In this document: positions 59,724 to 64,000 of the stretch, in pieces
How positions within the stretch are numbered: position 1 is the first letter of the stretch
Layout: every line of letters starts with the position of its first letter
Origin: Devosia lucknowensis
GTDB taxonomy: Bacteria > Pseudomonadota > Alphaproteobacteria > Rhizobiales > Devosiaceae
Length of the DNA stretch: 64,000 bases
Assembly: GCF_900177655.1 (NCBI RefSeq)
Contig: NZ_FXWK01000002.1
Coordinates: forward strand, 372,001 to 436,000
Direction: 5' to 3'
Notes under the pieces: model-generated
Told to the model about the DNA's origin: nothing
The model's input: only the letters and a program-made list of their open reading frames with translations
Databases searched by the model: none
Translations under genes and position numbers: made by a program

Positions 59724-60548
59724 ATGGAGAAACACGAGATCGAGGTCGATGACGGCACACGCCTTCATTTTGGGCTGCTGGGTCCAAAAACGGGTGTGCC
59801 GCTGCTGCTCTGCCACGGGCTCGGAGCCGGAGGGGCGCAGTTCGAAAGCGATATGGAATGGTTTGCGGCACGCGATTTTCGCGTACTCGTGCCAGACCTC
59901 AGGGGCCATGGACGGTCGGGCCTGCCGGCCCGGGTTGAAGCCGGCAGTTTCGCGACGTCGCGACTGCGGGCGGATATCTATTCCATGATCGACCACATCG
60001 GGATGACCCGGGTGCACTGGATCGGCAATTCGCTGGGCGGCATTCTGGGACTGGGCGCGAGCGTGGAGGCGCCAGAGCGGCTGGCTTCGCTGAGCATTTT
60101 CGGCACGGCGCTGGCGCTCGACGTGCCGGCAAGGGGCTGGATGCTGGCGCTGATGGATCGGGTGCCGGGGCGACGGATCGCGGCGCGGATGACGGCCATC
60201 AGCACGACACACAACAGGGCCGCTCGACCCCTGATCGAGGCCATGCTGAACCAGTACGACGTGCGGGGGGCGGGCGCGATCGTGGATGATATCCGGCGCT
60301 ACGACCTGACCGAGGCGGCACGGGCGTGGACGGGTCCGGGCCTGATCCTGACGGGCGGCAAGGACCGGGCGGTCAACCGGGCCCTGCTGCCGCAGCTGGT
60401 CCGGCTGAACGATCTGCCGAACTGGCGGATCGCGCACTTGGCCGATGGCGGGCATTGCGCCAATCTCGACGCCCGCGAAGACTGGCGTCGCGAAATCCTC
60501 AGTTTCGTGACGAAAGCAGCGGGACCAGGGCCCGGCGCCGCAGGTTGA
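59724..60548 (+). CDS. Alpha/beta hydrolase
   Basis: A 274-residue soluble hydrolase. Oxyanion segment LLCHGLGAGGAQF, nucleophile elbow GNSLGG, then Asp in GGKDRAVN and His in ADGGHCAN complete the triad. It resembles the 3-oxoadipate enol-lactonase (PcaD) branch, but no aromatic-degradation genes are near. ATG 59724 gives the normal start; the frame runs further upstream inside mbfA and is excluded. Its 3' end overlaps the convergent DUF2306 gene by 50 bp. Confidence 0.88.
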   Translation: MEKHEIEVDDGTRLHFGLLGPKTGVPLLLCHGLGAGGAQFESDMEWFAARDFRVLVPDLRGHGRSGLPARVEAGSFATSRLRADIYSMIDHIGMTRVHWIGNSLGGILGLGASVEAPERLASLSIFGTALALDVPARGWMLALMDRVPGRRIAARMTAISTTHNRAARPLIEAMLNQYDVRGAGAIVDDIRRYDLTEAARAWTGPGLILTGGKDRAVNRALLPQLVRLNDLPNWRIAHLADGGHCANLDAREDWRREILSFVTKAAGPGPGAAG

Positions 60549-61014
60549 GCCACAGGAAAAGCGCCCCTGCCAGCACCGGCACCAGCACCATGAGCGAGTG
60601 CGCCCAGCCGGCGTCCGGTCCGAACAGCATGAGATGCATGCGCCGGCCGGGCAGGAAGGTGAACGCGCCGGCCAGCATGAGGGCACCGGCATAAAGACCT
60701 TGCATTTCCGCCCGATGACGGCGGCTGTCACGATCGACGATAATGGCCTTGAGGCCATTGAAGAGCGTGACATAGGTGAACAGCGAGAACAGGTGGATCG
60801 GGCTGAAGGGTCCGATCAGCCGGATTTCGTGGATAAAGAGCGCGCTCGTCGCGGTGACGAGCATCAGCACGACCCAGATGCGGCCCAGCGCCTTGTGCAG
60901 TCTCGTGCCCTTTCGACGCCACAACACGAAGGCGCCGATGAACACGGCCGCGACGGCGGTGGCGACATGAAGCTGAATGGCGAAGTCGGCATGCAGGATA
61001 GGCTGGAGAGTCAT
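60499..61014 (-). CDS. DUF2306 membrane protein
   Basis: A 171-residue protein with four predicted helices (about 12-33, 45-65, 73-90, 108-165 region), starting MTLQPILHADFAIQLHVATAVAAV with conserved His near helix ends. GGAG lies seven bases before ATG 61014. It is divergent from the LytTR regulator, a pairing seen repeatedly in proteobacteria, so that regulator probably controls it. Function unknown. Confidence 0.8.
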   Translation of the reverse strand: MTLQPILHADFAIQLHVATAVAAVFIGAFVLWRRKGTRLHKALGRIWVVLMLVTATSALFIHEIRLIGPFSPIHLFSLFTYVTLFNGLKAIIVDRDSRRHRAEMQGLYAGALMLAGAFTFLPGRRMHLMLFGPDAGWAHSLMVLVPVLAGALFLWLNLRRRALVPLLSSRN

Positions 61015-61103
61015 GAAAAGGCTCCGCTGGGTGATTGCCCTGCATGGGTGACGCGGTACACTCGGCACCTCAACCCGCCCTACTCGAACAGCCGGAATAC
61101 TTC

Positions 61104-61889
61104 GTGAGCGACAGGCCCATGCAATCCACGCTTCGCGAAATGCAGCGGCTGCTGCGCGACAGCCGAAGCTGGGCGGTGCTCGTGGTGCTGAGCCTGATTG
61201 CCGGCATGATCGGGCCTTTCGGCACCTATGAGGCGATCCCGGTCGTGCCGCGGCTGGCCTACTGGAGCGCCATCGTGGTGGGGACCGCTGCGATGGGTAC
61301 GCTGGTGGCCAGCGTGGTCGAGCGGTTGTTGCGACCACGTCTGCCGGAGTGGCTGGCGGCGCTGATCGCAGGCGGGGCGGCGGGGCCGTTCATCGCCGCG
61401 CTGGTGGCGCTGCTCAATTGGGCCGTGTTCGGGCCCGACATCACCGTCATCGACCTGATGACGCTGACCATCTACTGCACCCTGATCTCGATGGCGGTGA
61501 CGCTGTTGAGCGCCCTGCTCGGGGCGCGGCCCGCAGGCGCCGTTCCTGTCGACGCGGGCGCGGCGACGGAAGCCGAGCCGGCGCTGCTCGCGCGGCTGCC
61601 GCGCGGGCTGCGCGGCCGGCTCGTGCATCTGGCTGTATCGGACCATTATGTCGACGTCACCACCGACAAGGGCACGACCCTCGTGCTGATGCGCCTTTCG
61701 GACGCCATGCGGGAGACCGCGCCGGTGCCCGGACTGCAGGTGCACCGGTCGCACTGGGTGGCGCTCGACGCTGTGCGACGCAGCACGCGGCAGGCGGGCA
61801 AGCCCATGCTGGAACTGGTGACCGGAACGATGGTGCCGGTCAGCCGGACCTATCTGGAGGCGACCCGCGCAGCGGGACTGCTGGACTGA
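61104..61889 (+). CDS. Membrane-bound LytTR transcription regulator
   Basis: About 261 residues: four membrane helices in the N-terminal 140 residues (AVLVVLSLIAGMIGPFGTYEA to LTIYCTLISMAVTLLSALL), then a LytTR DNA-binding domain (LVHLAVSDHYVDVTTDKGTTLVLMRLSDAM; LQVHRSHWVALDAV; GTMVPVSRTYLEA). No kinase or receiver domain, so it is a one-component membrane regulator. GTG 61104 has GGAA upstream; ATG 61119 is the alternative. The 3' end overlaps the next LysR gene by 40 bp. Confidence 0.85.
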   Translation: MSDRPMQSTLREMQRLLRDSRSWAVLVVLSLIAGMIGPFGTYEAIPVVPRLAYWSAIVVGTAAMGTLVASVVERLLRPRLPEWLAALIAGGAAGPFIAALVALLNWAVFGPDITVIDLMTLTIYCTLISMAVTLLSALLGARPAGAVPVDAGAATEAEPALLARLPRGLRGRLVHLAVSDHYVDVTTDKGTTLVLMRLSDAMRETAPVPGLQVHRSHWVALDAVRRSTRQAGKPMLELVTGTMVPVSRTYLEATRAAGLLD

Positions 61890-62803
61890 AACAGATGCAG
61901 GCGATCGTCGATGATTTCGCCGACGCGTGCGCTTTCCTGGGCGATTTCGCGAATGAAGTCGGCCAGCATCGGGCGCTCAAGCACCGCCGGATTGCGCACG
62001 ACCATGGCCGTATCGCGGTGCAGCGGCTCGAAATCGATCGGTGAAATCTCGACGAGGCGACCTGCCCGCACATCCTCCTCCACCGCCGAGTTGACGAAAA
62101 AGCCGAGCCCTTCTCCCTTGAGAGCGAGGCGCCGCGCCGGACCCGTGGGCAATTCGACGCTGGTCTGGGCCAGGCGCACCAGCGCCGCGGCGCGTTCGGG
62201 ATCGGCCTGCCACCAGCGCAGGGCAATGACGCGCGGCACCAGAGCCAGCACTTCATCGATGCTGGGCTGGCTCGAGAGCCTCGCCGCCACTTCGGGCGAC
62301 ACCACGAGCGGCACGCGTTCGCGCATGATGATCAATGGCTCGAGATCGACCACCAGCGGATCGATATTGGGCCAGCAGAGAATGCCCATTTCCACTTCGC
62401 GCTCATGCAGCATGGCGGCGATCTGCGCCTGACGTCCCTCGCGCACGACCACGTCGACGGCCGGGTATTTTTCCTGGAAGCGCAGCAGGCTTTCGGTGAT
62501 GAGCGGCGATACCAGGGTGCGCAGCGAACCGATGGAGACGCGGCCGCGCTCGACCCGGCGCAAGGCCTCGCGCCCTTCCTGTGCCGTGCCGATGATGCGG
62601 CGGGCAAAAGGCAGGAAGGTCATGCCCTGATCAGTGAGGGTGACCGTGCGTCCGCGCACGAAAAGCTGCACGCCCAGAAGCTGCTCCAGCGCACGGATCC
62701 GCATGGAGGCTGTGGCCTGGGTGATATTGAGATGAGCTGCGGCGCGGGTGAAGGACTGGTCCCGGACGATACGGTCGAAAGTGCGGAGCTGATCGAGGTC
62801 CAT
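61850..62803 (-). CDS. LysR family transcriptional regulator
   Basis: A 317-residue regulator with an N-terminal helix-turn-helix (MDLDQLRTFDRIVRDQSFTRAAAHLNITQATASMRIRALEQLLGVQLF) and a CbbR/CysB-like effector domain starting near VSIGSLRTLVSPLI. Divergent from higBA; the target may be its own promoter or a distant operon. No adjoining metabolic operon gives a clue to the effector. Confidence 0.9.
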   Translation of the reverse strand: MDLDQLRTFDRIVRDQSFTRAAAHLNITQATASMRIRALEQLLGVQLFVRGRTVTLTDQGMTFLPFARRIIGTAQEGREALRRVERGRVSIGSLRTLVSPLITESLLRFQEKYPAVDVVVREGRQAQIAAMLHEREVEMGILCWPNIDPLVVDLEPLIIMRERVPLVVSPEVAARLSSQPSIDEVLALVPRVIALRWWQADPERAAALVRLAQTSVELPTGPARRLALKGEGLGFFVNSAVEEDVRAGRLVEISPIDFEPLHRDTAMVVRNPAVLERPMLADFIREIAQESARVGEIIDDRLHLFQSSSPAARVASR

Positions 62804-62881
62804 CGGATAGACTTATGTGACAGATGGTTTCCGGCGATCTATCGCGCGCGCCATTGGCAATGTCTATACGTCATGTGGCGC

Positions 62882-62915
62882 ATAACGGATTGCGTTATAT
62901 AACGCGTCGCGTTAT
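62882..62915. promoter_or_regulatory. HigA-type operator/promoter of higBA
   Basis: A perfect 14-bp palindrome GCGTTATATAACGC (62892-62905), flanked by ATAACG (62882-62887) and GCGTTAT (62909-62915). It sits just before the toxin start, as expected for autorepression by the antitoxin. Confidence 0.65.
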
Positions 62916-62925
62916 GATCTCATCC

Positions 62926-63207
62926 ATGATCCAGAGCTTTGCCGATGGCGAAACGGAGCTGATATGGCAGGGCCGACGCAGCCGTAAACTACCCGGCGAC
63001 ATCCAGTCCATTGCCCTACGCAAGCTTCGTCTGCTCCACGCCGCCCGCCAGTTGCAGGATCTGCGGATACCACCCGGCAACCGGCTCGAGAGCCTGAAGG
63101 GCAACCGTTCGGATCAATGGAGTATCCGCATCAATGACCAGTGGCGCATCTGCTTCATCTGGGAAGACGGAGGACCGGCCCATGTCGAAATCGTCGACTA
63201 CCACTGA
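62926..63207 (+). CDS. higB: HigB toxin, RelE/ParE superfamily
   Basis: A 93-residue mRNA interferase-type toxin that acts on translated mRNA. Family marks are MIQSFADGETELIWQGRRSRKLP at the start, LRIPPGNRLESLKGNRSDQWSIRINDQWRICFIW and the terminal VEIVDYH. ATG 62926 matches the family N-terminus; ATG 62914 is possible. The toxin-first order and 26-bp overlap with the antitoxin are typical of higBA. Confidence 0.93.
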   Translation: MIQSFADGETELIWQGRRSRKLPGDIQSIALRKLRLLHAARQLQDLRIPPGNRLESLKGNRSDQWSIRINDQWRICFIWEDGGPAHVEIVDYH

Positions 63208-63496
63208 TGACTTTCTAGCCAACCCGCACCCGGGGGAAATCCTGCTGGAAGACTTCCTCAAGCCATTGGGTCTGAGCCAGAATGCCCTGGCGCGTGGCAT
63301 TCATGTGCCGCCGCGACGGATCAACGAGATCGTACTGGGGCAACGCAGCGTAACGGCGGACACCGACCTGCGGCTGGCGCGCTATTTCGGGCTTTCGGAG
63401 GGGTTTTTCCTCGCCTTGCAGACCGAGTACGACCTGATGGAAAAGCGGCGCGAGATTGGGGACGATCTGAGCCGGATCGAGCCGCGCGCCGCCTAG
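63182..63496 (+). CDS. higA: HigA antitoxin, XRE family
   Basis: A 104-residue DNA-binding antitoxin: [57 protein letters not shown] is the HigA helix-turn-helix. GGAGGA lies before ATG 63182, inside higB. It neutralises HigB and should repress the operon through the upstream palindrome. Its stop overlaps by 4 bp the stop side of the convergent trhO gene. Confidence 0.94.
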   Translation: MSKSSTTTDDFLANPHPGEILLEDFLKPLGLSQNALARGIHVPPRRINEIVLGQRSVTADTDLRLARYFGLSEGFFLALQTEYDLMEKRREIGDDLSRIEPRAA

Positions 63497-64000
63497 CCCT
63501 TGTTGGCCAGGCGGGACTGTTCGGCCAAGGCCTTCTTCTGCTCCCGGCGCTTGTGCGCCTCGGACATTGCTTCATCGCCCAGATGGGTGGCGCCGCGCTT
63601 TTTTGCCAGATCCATCTGGCGCTGGCGTTCGGCGGCGGCCTCGTGCTTGGCGGCATCGCCAATGCAGTGCGGGCAGCTGACGCCTTCGTGGTAATCGGCA
63701 TGCCGGCGATCGGCCTCGGTCAGCGGATGCCGGCAGGCGCGACAGAGCGTGGCAGTGCCCAGCTCTAGCCCGTGGCCCACCGATACGCGCTCGTCGAAGA
63801 CGAAGCATTCGCCGGTGAAGCGACTTTGCTCGGGCGGGGTGACTTCGAGATATTTCAGGATGCCGCCCTTGAGGTGGAAGACTTCCTCGAAACCCTGGCT
63901 CAGAAGGTAGGACGAGGCCTTCTCGCAGCGAATGCCGCCGGTGCAGAACATGGCCACCTTCTTGTCTCGCGCCGGATCGAGGTTGCTGGCGACGTAGTCC
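63493..64000 (-). CDS. trhO: tRNA uridine(34) hydroxylase TrhO, C-terminal part (runs off window)
   Basis: The O2-dependent enzyme makes 5-hydroxyuridine at position 34 of several tRNAs. The visible 169 codons begin in the rhodanese domain and include the catalytic loop [14 protein letters not shown] zinc-ribbon-like tail has CRACRHPL and CPHC. The end is a basic, charged helix ([13 protein letters not shown]...). The 5' part lies beyond position 64000. Confidence 0.92.
   Translation of the reverse strand, partial: DYVASNLDPARDKKVAMFCTGGIRCEKASSYLLSQGFEEVFHLKGGILKYLEVTPPEQSRFTGECFVFDERVSVGHGLELGTATLCRACRHPLTEADRRHADYHEGVSCPHCIGDAAKHEAAAERQRQMDLAKKRGATHLGDEAMSEAHKRREQKKALAEQSRLANKG

Overview
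The window is GC-rich, densely packed DNA from an alphaproteobacterium, most likely of the order Hyphomicrobiales (Rhizobiales), perhaps Devosia-like. The signs are a chvI start divergent from ATP-type pckA, a RirA-type Rrf2 iron regulator with three cysteines, an MbfA ferritin/iron exporter behind two Irr-type (ICE) palindromes, an ECF sigma/ChrR pair, and a CtrA-type TTAA-N7-TTAA box. The genus is inference. No rRNA, tRNA, CRISPR array or transposase gene was seen.

Layout. 1-7350: chvI start, pckA, a SleB-type wall hydrolase, a HAD phosphatase, selO overlapping a gamma carbonic anhydrase, and a ScfR-type regulator. 7474-13518: propionyl-CoA to succinyl-CoA operon (pccB, pccA, methylmalonyl-CoA mutase, epimerase), divergent from its likely regulator. 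13636-18160: a CHASE-PAS-GGDEF-EAL protein, a SIMPL protein and a sugar-type oxidoreductase. 18312-23552: a peptide/nickel-type ABC importer with a fused double ATPase, behind a RutR-like palindrome. 23783-31012: VOC protein, secreted protein, aldo-keto reductase, ROK regulator, HU/IHF-like protein, rirA, a candidate small RNA, an ABC-F ATPase and a LacI regulator. 31293-34557: small ORFs and a partial phosphonate set (phnN, phnM, DUF1045). 34679-36982: glycerate 2-kinase and galactose dehydrogenase. 36892-41710: ECF sigma/ChrR stress module with matched divergent promoters. 41915-46813: cspA, then a lower-GC accessory patch with a helicase-nuclease-like gene and a degenerate lepA tail. 46814-54749: lepA, extensin-like protein, DUF1127-like peptide, LysR regulator, a Gly-rich secreted protein, a DadA-type oxidoreductase and a DUF1905 protein. 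54739-59616: copper-handling operon divergent from mbfA. 59724-64000: hydrolase, LytTR/DUF2306 pair, LysR regulator, higBA and the 3' part of trhO.

The main themes are central carbon control (pckA, propionate catabolism), metal homeostasis (RirA, Irr boxes, MbfA, copper chaperones) and singlet-oxygen-type stress (ECF sigma/ChrR). The least explained items are the structured RNA locus downstream of rirA, the solitary helicase/nuclease gene with its lepA-tail scar, and the repeat-built Gly-rich secreted protein.
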